Source: Candidatus Binatia bacterium (lineage in GTDB: Bacteria > Desulfobacterota > Binatia > UBA12015). From it: a DNA stretch of 64,000 bases. Position 1 is the first letter of the stretch. Each line of letters begins with the position of its first letter. The notes beneath the pieces were generated by a model that was not told the DNA's origin, did not search any database, and worked only from the letters and a program-made list of their open reading frames with translations. Position numbers and translations under genes: made by a program. Below are positions 25,418-33,356 of the stretch, one piece after another. The DNA is taken from NCBI GenBank assembly GCA_029243485.1, contig JAQWRY010000086.1, positions 558,001 to 622,000 on the forward strand, read 5' to 3'.

Positions 25418-25999
25418 ATGGCTCGCGGAGTCAGCGCCCCGGGCGCGCCCCGGTGCCCCGGAGACGGGTTCGATTCCCGGTCGGTTCTGCCCGACCTGCT
25501 GACCGGGTCGCGACTGGTGCTCGGGCCGCTGTTTGCGGTGCTCCTGTTCTGGGCACCCACGGGAGCCTTCGTGGTGTCCGGCCTCGCCGCCGCGACGGAC
25601 TTCCTGGATGGGCGGCTCGCTCGGCGCCTCGGCCAGGGGTCGGACCGGGGCGCGGTCCTCGACGTCGTCTGCGACGCGGTTTTCGTCCTCACGGGGCTCA
25701 CGGCGCTCGCGTGGGCCGGCGTGCTGTCTGTGGCGCTGCCGATTGCCGCGGCTCTCTCGCTCCTCGCATTGGCGCGCGTCTGGGGTGGGCGCCGGAGCTC
25801 CGGGGAGGCGCCGACCTCGTCGCGCGGTTGGGCCGATGCGACGGGGCACGTCGCGGGCGTGCTGAACTACGGCGCCGTCTTCGTCGGCGCGGGGTTCGTT
25901 GCGCTCGAAATCCCCCTCTCGTTGATTCGGGCGAGCGAGTTGGTCGCGCTGATCAACGTCGCCCCGATCGGCTTACGCTGGTTCGCTGGGCGCAACTAG
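25418..25999 (+). CDS. CDP-alcohol phosphatidyltransferase family protein
   Basis: 193 residues, integral membrane. The CDP-OH-P transferase signature DG(x2)AR(x8)G(x3)D(x3)D is complete: Asp64-Gly65, Ala68-Arg69, Gly78, Asp82 and Asp86, within TDFLDGRLARRLGQGSDRG. These enzymes join a CDP-linked lipid or alcohol to an alcohol, as PgsA, PssA or choline phosphotransferase do. Relatives with CDP/CMP-aminoethylphosphonate donors exist, interesting given the nucleotidyltransferase at 45201-45920. That link is inference. Start ATG 25418 is plausible; the first 20 residues look weakly coding. Confidence 0.82.
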   Translation: MARGVSAPGAPRCPGDGFDSRSVLPDLLTGSRLVLGPLFAVLLFWAPTGAFVVSGLAAATDFLDGRLARRLGQGSDRGAVLDVVCDAVFVLTGLTALAWAGVLSVALPIAAALSLLALARVWGGRRSSGEAPTSSRGWADATGHVAGVLNYGAVFVGAGFVALEIPLSLIRASELVALINVAPIGLRWFAGRN

Positions 26000-26000
26000 C

Positions 26001-27692
26001 CTAGCGACGAACCAGTAGGAGGCGGGCGCGGCCGCGCGCGCCGGTGCCTTCGCTTCGCAACACGACCTGGCCGTCGGGTACCCGGCCATCGCGCCGCTCG
26101 AACGTGAGCAGATACGTCGCGTCTGCCCGGGACGCATCGTCGCGCGGGATTCGACGTTCGGCGTAGAACAGCGCTCCGTAGTCGAAGCTCCCTTGGTCGA
26201 AGGCGAGCAGCTCGTCTCCGACGATCTCGTTTACCCGGGGCAGAAACGGGGAGAGGGTCCGCACGTTCGCGATCGCGCGTTCGACGGGCGCGACGAGACC
26301 GCCGAATGTAAGAGCCAGCGCGACGACGAGCGGTACACTCGCGCGAAGCCAGTGCGCGCCGGGTGCGTTGGCCGCGGCCAACGCGCTCGTGATCAGGACC
26401 GTCCCGCTGACGATTGCGGTGAGGAGCGCCTGAGACCGGAGGACCGAGAAGGATGCGGCGACTTCGACGGCTTCGTGCGGTCGGAGCCGTGGCAGTACGA
26501 GGGAATCGATGGGTAGTCCGCTCGCAACGACGAGGCCCGTCACCCCGACGATGCCGAGCACGAGGCAGCCGATGAGCCAGCCCCACGACGCGAGTCTCCG
26601 TTGGGCATCACCCTCCGGCCCGGGGCCCAGCACCAGGCCGAACAGCAACGCGGCCGCAGGGTAGGCCGGGAGCAGATAAACCCCGCGCTTGGAATCCGGA
26701 AGGAGGAAAAACGCGAAGACGACGAGAAACCAGACGACGAGAAAGCGCTGCGTGTCGTCGAGCGGTTTTCCGCGCCAAAGCCACCAGGCGACGGCGGGCA
26801 GGCTAAGGCTCCACGGAAACGCGCCCAGGAAGAACTGGCCGAACAGGTAGAACGGCCCGTGCGAATGGCCTGAGCCGAACCGGTCTGCATCGAGGACCCG
26901 GAAGACGTTCTCGCGCAGCGCGTGCGTCTCGATGAACGCGTCGCCCCCGGTCGTCCATGCGGCGGCGTACCAGAGGCCTGTGACGACGAAGACGGCGCCG
27001 ACACCAGGGATCATGTGCAGGTCACGCACCGTCTGCCGGACGTTGCCCACTCGCGTCGTCGTCTGTTCGGGATCGACCGACGTGGCCGACGTGGGGGACG
27101 TGGCAGCGTAAACGAGGATGATGAGGATGGGGAGAAGCAGGCCGATTGGTCCTTTGGTAAGCGTTGCGGCGGCAAGTGCCGCGTAGAACGCGACCGATCT
27201 CGTGCGTGTCACCCCGGATCGATCCATGACCGCGTAGAGGAGTAGCGCGCCGGCGAAGAAGACGGAGAACGTCATGTCGACGCGTGCCGTACGCGCGGCG
27301 CGGAGCCACTCGAAGCTGAACGTGAGCGCGATCGCGGCGAGCCATCCACAGCGAATACGGCTCGCGTTCGCGGCGAAGGCGAACACGGCGAGCGTCATCG
27401 CGACCGCGAGAACCACCGACGGGAGCCGGGTCGAGAGCTCGTTCACCTGGCCGAGTGCGCTCGAACTCGCGAGTCCGAGCCAGTGGAAGAGGGGCGGCTT
27501 CGAAGGCACTTCGTCGCCGTTGCGCATCGGGAGGACGAGCCCGCCGTCGTGCGCCATCTCCCAGACCACCACGGCCTCGCGGGGTTCACCCTTGGTGTAG
27601 AACGGGAGCTCGGCGATGCCGAGAAGATTCGTGAGGCCGGCGAGTACGAGGACCGCAGCCCCGCCCGCCAGCACGACCAGGGTGCGCTTCAT
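26001..27692 (-). CDS. GT39-family (ArnT/PMT-like) membrane glycosyltransferase
   Basis: 563 residues. The first periplasmic loop has FYTKGEPREAVVVWEM, matching the catalytic Asp/Glu-bearing loop of ArnT-like enzymes, then PSKPPLFHWLGL and about eleven transmembrane helices. A C-terminal soluble domain of about 150 residues follows (FLPRVNEIVGDELLAFDQGS). Such enzymes use polyprenyl-phosphate sugars to glycosylate lipid A, proteins or glycans on the periplasmic side. Donor and acceptor are unknown. Convergent with the CDP-alcohol transferase. Confidence 0.87.
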   Translation of the reverse strand: MKRTLVVLAGGAAVLVLAGLTNLLGIAELPFYTKGEPREAVVVWEMAHDGGLVLPMRNGDEVPSKPPLFHWLGLASSSALGQVNELSTRLPSVVLAVAMTLAVFAFAANASRIRCGWLAAIALTFSFEWLRAARTARVDMTFSVFFAGALLLYAVMDRSGVTRTRSVAFYAALAAATLTKGPIGLLLPILIILVYAATSPTSATSVDPEQTTTRVGNVRQTVRDLHMIPGVGAVFVVTGLWYAAAWTTGGDAFIETHALRENVFRVLDADRFGSGHSHGPFYLFGQFFLGAFPWSLSLPAVAWWLWRGKPLDDTQRFLVVWFLVVFAFFLLPDSKRGVYLLPAYPAAALLFGLVLGPGPEGDAQRRLASWGWLIGCLVLGIVGVTGLVVASGLPIDSLVLPRLRPHEAVEVAASFSVLRSQALLTAIVSGTVLITSALAAANAPGAHWLRASVPLVVALALTFGGLVAPVERAIANVRTLSPFLPRVNEIVGDELLAFDQGSFDYGALFYAERRIPRDDASRADATYLLTFERRDGRVPDGQVVLRSEGTGARGRARLLLVRR

Positions 27693-27702
27693 TCAGGCGG
27701 CC

Positions 27703-27986
27703 TCAGCTCCGGCGATCTCGAATGCGAAAGCGTGCGCGGAGGCGCTCGTCCTGGTCCTGCACGGACCCGGGACGCCGGGTCTCGGAGAGGAACTGGAAGA
27801 GCTGATGCAGCGACACGTCGTCTTGTTCTTCCGCCGCGACGCTCCGAGGATCTCGCGCACGAGACGTTCGATCTCGTGTTCGGGGATGACGAGGTCTCCG
27901 CGCCCGAGCGAACCGCTGAAGCTCGCCCCGAACGGTTCGAGTACCTTCCGCAGTCGCTCTCCGAACCTGGGCTCGTCCAGGACCAT
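27703..27986 (-). pseudogene. small unknown gene with an internal frameshift
   Basis: ATG 27986 begins MVLDEPRFGERLRKVLEPFG, then LVIPEHEIERLVREILG, a convincing acidic/basic soluble protein. Near 27850 the coding character switches to another frame reading SVAAEEQDDVSLHQLFQFLS, then TRRPGSVQDQDERLRARFRI and TGA at 27703-27705. A one-base indel is the simplest explanation. Alternatively the uninterrupted frame to 27693 is used, giving an odd Ser-rich tail. No family recognised. It lies between the GT39 and ferredoxin-type genes on the same strand. Confidence 0.45.
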
Positions 27987-28052
27987 CGCGGCGACGCTAT
28001 CACGACCGCCACGCCAAGGGGAGAATCCGATGCGTCGGGGTGCCGCTCTGGA

Positions 28053-28865
28053 TCAGCCGAACATGCCCCGGTCTCGCTGCGGCGCGCCGGCTAGCTCGGA
28101 CCCGCCGCCGCCGCGCATCTCGGCTTTCAGCCCATCGAGCCCGGTCCGAAGCTTCTCTTCGAAGAGGTCTAGCTCGTCTTGGCGGCGCTTCCGGATCTTG
28201 CCGAGCTCGGCGGTCCACGCGTCGTAGAAGCGCGTCACGCGACCCGTGATTGCCTGATACATCGTCGTGTTCGGTACGAACGAACCGCCGCAATGTGGGC
28301 AGTGGAGAACGGTGCCGGGCTTGATGAACTGGAATGGAACCTCGAACTGCCCGCTGCAGCGAAAGCAGTCGAGCGGCACTTCCCAGTCCTGGAGTGCGGG
28401 GACGCTGGCGACGAGGGCATCCTCGGGGCTCATCGCGGCGAATACCGCACCCGCGGCCGGCGCGGTTGCTCCGGCTGCTGCTGCGCCCGGCGCATCCCCC
28501 GCGGGCTCCGCACCCTCGGGGGCCGGCGGGGCCTCCTTGAAGCGCGACGGGAAATCCTCGGGGAAGGTCTCCTCGGGATGGATCTGCTTGGCGCGCTCCA
28601 ACAGGACGGCCTCGGTCTCGGGGATCTTCGGGTCGGGCACGCAGCAATCGACCGGGCAGACGGCCGCGCAGGCCTCCGCGGCGAAGAAGCCCACGCATTC
28701 CGTGCACTTGTCCGGGACGATGTAGAAAAAGTCGTCCGAAATCGCGCCGTATTTGGCCCCGTCCAGCCCGTCGAACTCGACGCCCCCCTGGTAGATCGCG
28801 GTGTTGGGGCACTCCGGCTCGCAGGCGCCGCAGTTGATGCATTCGTCGGTGATGAAGGTGGCCAT
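28053..28865 (-). CDS. 2[4Fe-4S] ferredoxin fused to a zinc-ribbon domain
   Basis: 270 residues from ATG 28865. The first 80 residues are a bacterial ferredoxin: CINCGACEPECPN (CxxCxxCxxxC) and CTECVGFFAAEACAAVCP (CxxCx8CxxxCP, the long-loop Alvin/YfhL-like type). An extra CC pair follows in PVDCCVPDP. After an Ala/Pro-rich linker comes a zinc ribbon (DCFRCSGQFEVPFQ...LHCPHCGGSF) and a charged helical tail that ends MRGGGGSELAG. Ferredoxins shuttle low-potential electrons in the cytoplasm; the ribbon fusion suggests a docking or nucleic-acid-binding role. Partner unknown. Confidence 0.85.
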   Translation of the reverse strand: MATFITDECINCGACEPECPNTAIYQGGVEFDGLDGAKYGAISDDFFYIVPDKCTECVGFFAAEACAAVCPVDCCVPDPKIPETEAVLLERAKQIHPEETFPEDFPSRFKEAPPAPEGAEPAGDAPGAAAAGATAPAAGAVFAAMSPEDALVASVPALQDWEVPLDCFRCSGQFEVPFQFIKPGTVLHCPHCGGSFVPNTTMYQAITGRVTRFYDAWTAELGKIRKRRQDELDLFEEKLRTGLDGLKAEMRGGGGSELAGAPQRDRGMFG

Positions 28866-28996
28866 TTGCGCGAGGTTACCGACGGGCCCGGGAGCATTCA
28901 ATCGAGCATCTTCCCGGGGCCCTGGCCTCGAACCTGGTCCCCAAATCTGCAATTGAGGCCCACCCGCGGCCGGGAAGGCCGCCCTTGGAGGAGAAT

Positions 28997-29842
28997 ATGG
29001 AAGACTACACCAAGTATTTGAACGACGGCGCAGACACTCTGGTCACGCTCGTCACGAATTGGGGCGTCCAGGTGGTCGGCGCGATCGCCGTTCTCATCGT
29101 GGGCCGTTGGGTTGCCGGGCGTCTGCGAAAAGGGGTGGTGCGTGGCCTCGAGCGGGCCGCGATCGACGCAGCGCTCCAGCCGTTCCTCTCGGGTGTCGTC
29201 TACTACCTGGTCATCATCGTCACGCTGGTCGCGGTGCTCGGGTTGTTTGGCATCGAGACGACGTCTCTCATCGCAGTCCTCGGCGGCGCGAGCGTCGGTA
29301 TCAGTCTCGCATGGCAGGGAACGCTCTCGAACTTCGCAGCCGGGATGATGCTGCTGATCTTCCGGCCGTTCCGGCCCGGGCACTACGTGGAGGTCGCCGG
29401 TACCGCGGGGTCGGTCCGGGAGATCGGGATATTCTCGACGGTCCTCGCGACGCCCGACAACGTGCAGATCACCGTTCCCAATTCGTCGATCTTCGGAACG
29501 ATCATCAAGAACTACTCCGCCAACTCGACGCGTCGAAACGACATCGTGATGGGCATCGCGTACACGGACGACATCGGCGTTGCGATGAAGACCATTCAGA
29601 CGGTGGTCGAGGCGGACCCGCGCGTTCTCAAGGAGCCGGCTCCCGTGATCGCCGTGAGCGAGCTCGCGGATTCTTCGGTAAACATCGTCGTCCGACCGTG
29701 GTGCAACGCGACGGACTACGCGGCGCTGCGATCCGATCTCTTGCGCAACCTGAAGGAGCAGCTCGAGGCGGCGGGTTGTTCGATCCCGTTCCCGCAGACC
29801 GACGTCCACCTCTTCCAGGAGAAGGGCGCCGCTGCGAGCTGA
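28997..29842 (+). CDS. MscS-family small-conductance mechanosensitive channel
   Basis: 281 residues, the length of E. coli MscS. TM segments include VVGAIAVLIVGRWVAGRLRK. The pore-lining TM3 is GVSIGL-like: AVLGGASVGISLAWQGTLSN, then FAAGMMLLIFRPFRPGHYVE of the beta domain. It opens under membrane tension to release osmolytes. ATG 28997 sits 6 nt after GGAGGAG; an in-frame TTG at 28985 would overlap the Shine-Dalgarno. A GCGGCC/GGCCGC hairpin lies just upstream. Confidence 0.93.
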   Translation: MEDYTKYLNDGADTLVTLVTNWGVQVVGAIAVLIVGRWVAGRLRKGVVRGLERAAIDAALQPFLSGVVYYLVIIVTLVAVLGLFGIETTSLIAVLGGASVGISLAWQGTLSNFAAGMMLLIFRPFRPGHYVEVAGTAGSVREIGIFSTVLATPDNVQITVPNSSIFGTIIKNYSANSTRRNDIVMGIAYTDDIGVAMKTIQTVVEADPRVLKEPAPVIAVSELADSSVNIVVRPWCNATDYAALRSDLLRNLKEQLEAAGCSIPFPQTDVHLFQEKGAAAS

Positions 29843-29852
29843 CGCCCGTTCT

Positions 29853-31187
29853 TCAGCGCACGTATCCGAGCGAGCGAAGCTCCTCGATGATTTCACCGTC
29901 GAGGTCGCTTCGCGCGACCGGTTTCTTTTCGTCGTCGTTGGTCGCGTAGGTTTCGATCGTCTGCTTCGTGCGGCCGGCTGCGTACTCTTCGGTGAACAGC
30001 TCGGTGAGCGGCCGGCCCCGGTGGTCGCGGGCCTGCGGCAGGTCGAGCGCGTAGAGCAGGGTGGGGAGGATGTCGAAGTGGGTGATCTCCCGCTTGGGTT
30101 GGGCACCCTTGTCGACCTGCGGGCCGGACAGGATGAGCGTGGCATTCTTGCGGTGTCCACCCGAGAGAAAACGCGCCTCGACCGAGTAGTCGTCGGCGCT
30201 TCGCTTCTTCGCGGAGGCGCGGAACCCGTGGTCTGAGAGCAGGATTACGAGGGCGTCTTCATCGATCAGCGGGAGCAGCCGGCCCGCGATCTCATCGACG
30301 TGCCGGTAATACGCCGGGATTACGTCGCCGAGCGCCTCGATCTGTTCGGCGGGGATCTCCCAGCGGTTCTTCTGGAACGGTTCGGGTTCGAACCACTGCC
30401 AGAAGCCGTGCCCGACGTAATCGGTGCCCTGCAGATAGACGGCCAGGACGTCGAGGTCTCGCTTGCGCGCGATCTCGAGCGCGCTGCCCGAATAGATCGA
30501 GTCTCGCCGGAAGATGTTCAGCAGGCGGTTCTGGAGCAGGTAGTGAACGGAGTAGCGCGGGTCGTCCTCGTCCAGGCTCTTCCATTCCCTGTCGAACTCA
30601 TAGGTGGTGAACTTGTCGAGGATCTCGTCCCGGCGGATGTGCGGCACGTGGCGGAGCGGCTTCAAGAGGCCCGGGGGCGTCACATCGTTCTTGAACTGCC
30701 CACGCCAGGCGCGGTCGGAGACCATGAGCCCCACGTCGTTCTCCGCGGGCCAGGTCACCATCCAGCCGACGGTCGCGAGGTCGATGTCTCGTTCGCTCAA
30801 GATGTTCCAGAACGTCGGTCGCTTCCGGTGGCTCGAGTTGACCGGGTCGTCGCCGATCCTGAAGCCGGTGATGCCGTGCACCGTGGGCGGGACGCCGGTT
30901 GCGACGGTGGTCCAGACGACCGGAGACGACGTGCCGACGACGCATTCGATCTCGGTCAAGGTGCCGCGGTCGATCAGCTTCGCCAGGTTCGGCATCGAGC
31001 CGTCGGCGGTCCACCTGCGGACGAGCTCGGGGTCGAGGCCGTCGATGCCGAGAAGCAGAACCTTGGCCTTGCGGGGTCCGTCTTCGCCGTCCGGTGTGGG
31101 CTCGGCGGCGATCGCTCGGGGAGCGACGGTGGCGAGCGCGGCGAGGACCAGGAATGTGAGAAGGGAGTGGAATCGTCGGTGCATCAT
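29853..31187 (-). CDS. secreted alkaline-phosphatase-superfamily phosphodiesterase/phosphatase
   Basis: 444 residues with a signal peptide (LLTFLVLAALATVAPRAIA). The metal-binding start is LLLGIDGLDPELVRRW (Asp49), the nucleophile region VVGTSSPVVWTTVATGVPP (Thr/Ser 86-88), and later LVILLSDHGFRASAKK (DHG metal motif) and GGHRKNATLILSG. This is the type I phosphodiesterase/nucleotide pyrophosphatase group. The ATG overlaps the upstream cytochrome fusion stop as ATGA, so it is translationally coupled to a cytochrome operon. Natural substrate unknown; nucleotides or phospholipid head groups are possible. Confidence 0.87.
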   Translation of the reverse strand: MMHRRFHSLLTFLVLAALATVAPRAIAAEPTPDGEDGPRKAKVLLLGIDGLDPELVRRWTADGSMPNLAKLIDRGTLTEIECVVGTSSPVVWTTVATGVPPTVHGITGFRIGDDPVNSSHRKRPTFWNILSERDIDLATVGWMVTWPAENDVGLMVSDRAWRGQFKNDVTPPGLLKPLRHVPHIRRDEILDKFTTYEFDREWKSLDEDDPRYSVHYLLQNRLLNIFRRDSIYSGSALEIARKRDLDVLAVYLQGTDYVGHGFWQWFEPEPFQKNRWEIPAEQIEALGDVIPAYYRHVDEIAGRLLPLIDEDALVILLSDHGFRASAKKRSADDYSVEARFLSGGHRKNATLILSGPQVDKGAQPKREITHFDILPTLLYALDLPQARDHRGRPLTELFTEEYAAGRTKQTIETYATNDDEKKPVARSDLDGEIIEELRSLGYVR

Positions 31188-32116
31188 TGCAGCGAACGAA
31201 TGTACGCGACGATGTTGATGATCTCACCCTTCGTGAGTTTCTTGCCGTACTTCAGCATGATCTCGGACTTGCCCACGCCCTCGCCGCCTTTTTCAGTGAT
31301 TTCGATCATGAACTCGTCGGTGACCCCGTCCATGGCGCCGGGCGCGGTCCAATCCCGGATCTCGGGCTTCTCTTTCAACATGGGCAGGAGGTAGCCGTCG
31401 CCCTTGCCCTGTATGCCGTGGCACTGCGCACAGCCGTGCTTGTTGTAGAGCGTCTTTCCGGCGGCGGCGTCGCCGGCGGCGTAGGCCGCCTGCGCGAGGA
31501 GGAGAGACGTCGCGCCGGCCACCAGGGCCTTGAACACGCTCTTGGATCCGAGGCGCTCTCGATTCTCAGCTTGTCGTTGGTTCATCACACTCTCCACGTT
31601 CACTCGTAGGTTGGGAAGGTAGGCGTAGAGCGTCGTGAAGTCGGCTCGCGCCATCACGATCGCATCGAGGTCGGTGCGGGCGCGGACGGTGGCGGTGCGC
31701 GGGGCGTCGCTCAGAAGCGCCATCTCTCCGAAGTACTCACCGGCGCCCATGGTTGCGAGAACCTGGTCTTCCCCGTCGGGATCTTCGCGGATGGCTTCGA
31801 CCTCGCCGGTCACGATCACGTAAACGAGATCGCCCGTGTCCCCCTGGCGGAAGACGGTCTCCCCGGCGTCGAAGTGAACCTCCGAAGTGCCGCGCGTGCG
31901 CAGGAAGTCGGTCGCCGCCACGAAGAGGGCGAGCGAGGCGCCCGCGACGATCGCGGCCTGCCCGATGATGAGGAACAGCGAGAGGGTGAGAGCGGTACAG
32001 ATGTTCACCGCGACCAGCGTCAGGATCGCAGCCAGCACGATCAGCACCTTGGAAAGGAGGAGCACGCGTCCGCGCAGGCGCTGGCCGGGGAGGCGTACGA
32101 GATCGGGCGCGTTCAT
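31184..32116 (-). CDS. cyclic-nucleotide-binding domain / cytochrome c fusion
   Basis: 310 residues from ATG 32116. Two N-terminal transmembrane helices (residues 18-70) are followed by a CRP-like cNMP domain (about 78-172) with the phosphate-binding cassette GEYFGEMALLSDAPRTATV, including Glu131 and Arg140. A third hydrophobic segment (KALVAGATSLLLAQAAYA, 196-213) leads to a class I cytochrome c with CAQCHG (Cys229, Cys232, His233) and Met ligand candidates in EIMLKYGKKLTKG. The predicted topology puts the sensor in the cytoplasm and haem in the periplasm. ATGA overlaps link it to both neighbours. The frame is open to 33562, but that extension is antisense to other genes. Confidence 0.82.
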   Translation of the reverse strand: MNAPDLVRLPGQRLRGRVLLLSKVLIVLAAILTLVAVNICTALTLSLFLIIGQAAIVAGASLALFVAATDFLRTRGTSEVHFDAGETVFRQGDTGDLVYVIVTGEVEAIREDPDGEDQVLATMGAGEYFGEMALLSDAPRTATVRARTDLDAIVMARADFTTLYAYLPNLRVNVESVMNQRQAENRERLGSKSVFKALVAGATSLLLAQAAYAAGDAAAGKTLYNKHGCAQCHGIQGKGDGYLLPMLKEKPEIRDWTAPGAMDGVTDEFMIEITEKGGEGVGKSEIMLKYGKKLTKGEIINIVAYIRSLQ

Positions 32117-32817
32117 CCCTCGCCCTTTTCGGGGACGACCTCGACGACGATGTCGGCGAGCTTCGGGTGCGCGGGGCCGTGGCAGACGAGGCACGAGGTC
32201 ACGGGTGCGCCGGTGTCCTCGTCGAGCTGCAGGAGGTTGTCGGAAATGGTCCGGTGAACACCTTGGCCGGATTCCAGGAAGCTCTTTGCGCCCGAATGAC
32301 ACTCCAGGCACGGGCCGTTGGTGTACGGCTGGTAGGTCTCGATCTGCTCGAGTCCGAGCGCCGTCGGGGAGGCCAGGAGCCAGTGGTAGAGGTGGGCGAA
32401 TCCGCGGAACTTCGCTTCCGCCTCGCCCCAGACTCCGTAATCGGCGTGGCAGCGGTAGCAGGGATCGCGAGGGATGTAGCGCTCCGACGAGTGGACCGCC
32501 GCCAGGGTCGTGCTGGAGGAATCCAACATGTCCGCGACGTAAGGGTTCATCGCCGTGTGGCAGGAGTGGCAGAACTCCACGGACTTGGCCTGCTCGATGC
32601 TCGCGAAGGCTCCGAAGAGCATCATGAAGATCGGCAGGATCGTGAGGCCCAGGAAAAGCATGGTGCTCGCGGTCGCAGAGACGCGTCTCGTACTTTCGAG
32701 AATGGAGCCGACGAGGACCAGGACGAGAACGGCGATCGCCAGCGCCGTCGCGACCCAAACGCCGAGGTCGGCGAACCCGCTGGCGCTCTGGAGCGGGACT
32801 TCGATCGTCAGGTCCAT
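32113..32817 (-). CDS. membrane-anchored tetrahaem cytochrome c (NapC/NrfH-like role)
   Basis: 234 residues. Two transmembrane helices (about 18-38 and 51-72) precede a periplasmic domain with four CxxCH haem sites: Cys83-His87 (CHSCH), Cys120-His124 (CYRCH), Cys170-His174 (CLECH) and Cys209-His213 (CLVCH). Tetrahaem quinol dehydrogenases such as NapC/NrfH/CymA pass quinol electrons to periplasmic partners. Here two anchors replace one, and similarity beyond haem motifs is not clear. First gene of the coupled three-gene operon. Confidence 0.85.
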   Translation of the reverse strand: MDLTIEVPLQSASGFADLGVWVATALAIAVLVLVLVGSILESTRRVSATASTMLFLGLTILPIFMMLFGAFASIEQAKSVEFCHSCHTAMNPYVADMLDSSSTTLAAVHSSERYIPRDPCYRCHADYGVWGEAEAKFRGFAHLYHWLLASPTALGLEQIETYQPYTNGPCLECHSGAKSFLESGQGVHRTISDNLLQLDEDTGAPVTSCLVCHGPAHPKLADIVVEVVPEKGEG

Positions 32818-32828
32818 GGTCGTGAGTT

Positions 32829-32888
32829 CCTACCATGTGCGGTCGCCGGGCTGAACGGGCTTGGTCGCCATGCCCGTTGCGTGGTAGG
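32829..32888. promoter_or_regulatory. nested inverted repeats in a divergent cytochrome promoter region
   Basis: The 79-bp gap between the tetrahaem operon (minus) and the monohaem cytochrome (plus) holds an outer 7-bp inverted repeat, CCTACCA (32829-32835) with TGGTAGG (32882-32888), and an inner ACGGGC (32855-32860) with GCCCGT (32872-32877). Both are centred near 32860-32866. They could be an operator shared by the two transcripts. Inferred only from symmetry. Confidence 0.35.
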
Positions 32889-32896
32889 CCGCGCCC

Positions 32897-33304
32897 ATGA
32901 AGCTCCTGCGAGCGGCATCGATCGTCTTCGGGCTTTCTCTGATCGCGCCTTTCCCCTGCCAGGCGGAAGGCGGACCGCATGAGAGCCAGGCGATGTTCCT
33001 GCGCTACTGCGGCAACTGCCATGGACCCGAGGGGACCGGGAATGGTGTCATGTCCGGCTTCTTGAAGAAGAAGCCGGCCGACCTGACCCAGCTCGCGAAG
33101 GCGAACGGCGGTGAGTTCCCGTTCCACAAGACGATGCGCTTCATCGACGGCACGCAGGACGTGAGCGCCCACGGGGATCCGGCCATGCCGGTCTGGGGCG
33201 AGGTCTTCAAAGCGGAGACCCGAGGCTCTCCCACCCAGCAGGCCGAGATCCGCGGCAAGATCCTCCTGATCACCGAGTACGTTCGCTCGATCCAGGAGGA
33301 CTAG
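32897..33304 (+). CDS. periplasmic monohaem cytochrome c
   Basis: 135 residues with a signal peptide (MKLLRAASIVFGLSLIAPFP, ending CQA) and one haem site RYCGNCHGPEGTGNG, the usual class I cytochrome c start. PAMPVWGEVFKAE probably supplies the distal Met ligand (around Met-Pro), as in cbb3 or photosynthetic c-type domains. Divergently transcribed from the tetrahaem/cNMP cytochrome operon and likely its redox partner; that is inference. The final helix ILLITEYVRSIQ is typical. Confidence 0.88.
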   Translation: MKLLRAASIVFGLSLIAPFPCQAEGGPHESQAMFLRYCGNCHGPEGTGNGVMSGFLKKKPADLTQLAKANGGEFPFHKTMRFIDGTQDVSAHGDPAMPVWGEVFKAETRGSPTQQAEIRGKILLITEYVRSIQED

Positions 33305-33356
33305 CCTCGCGGGCCGCAGTGGCACCGCGCTCGGTCGGCTCTTAGAATGCCCCTCT

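Noticed and set aside
25465-25480. ACGGGTTCGATTCCCG looks like a tRNA T-arm
   Set aside because: No acceptor stem, anticodon arm or D-arm pairs within 90 bases either side, and the segment lies inside the start of the CDP-alcohol transferase frame. Chance match.
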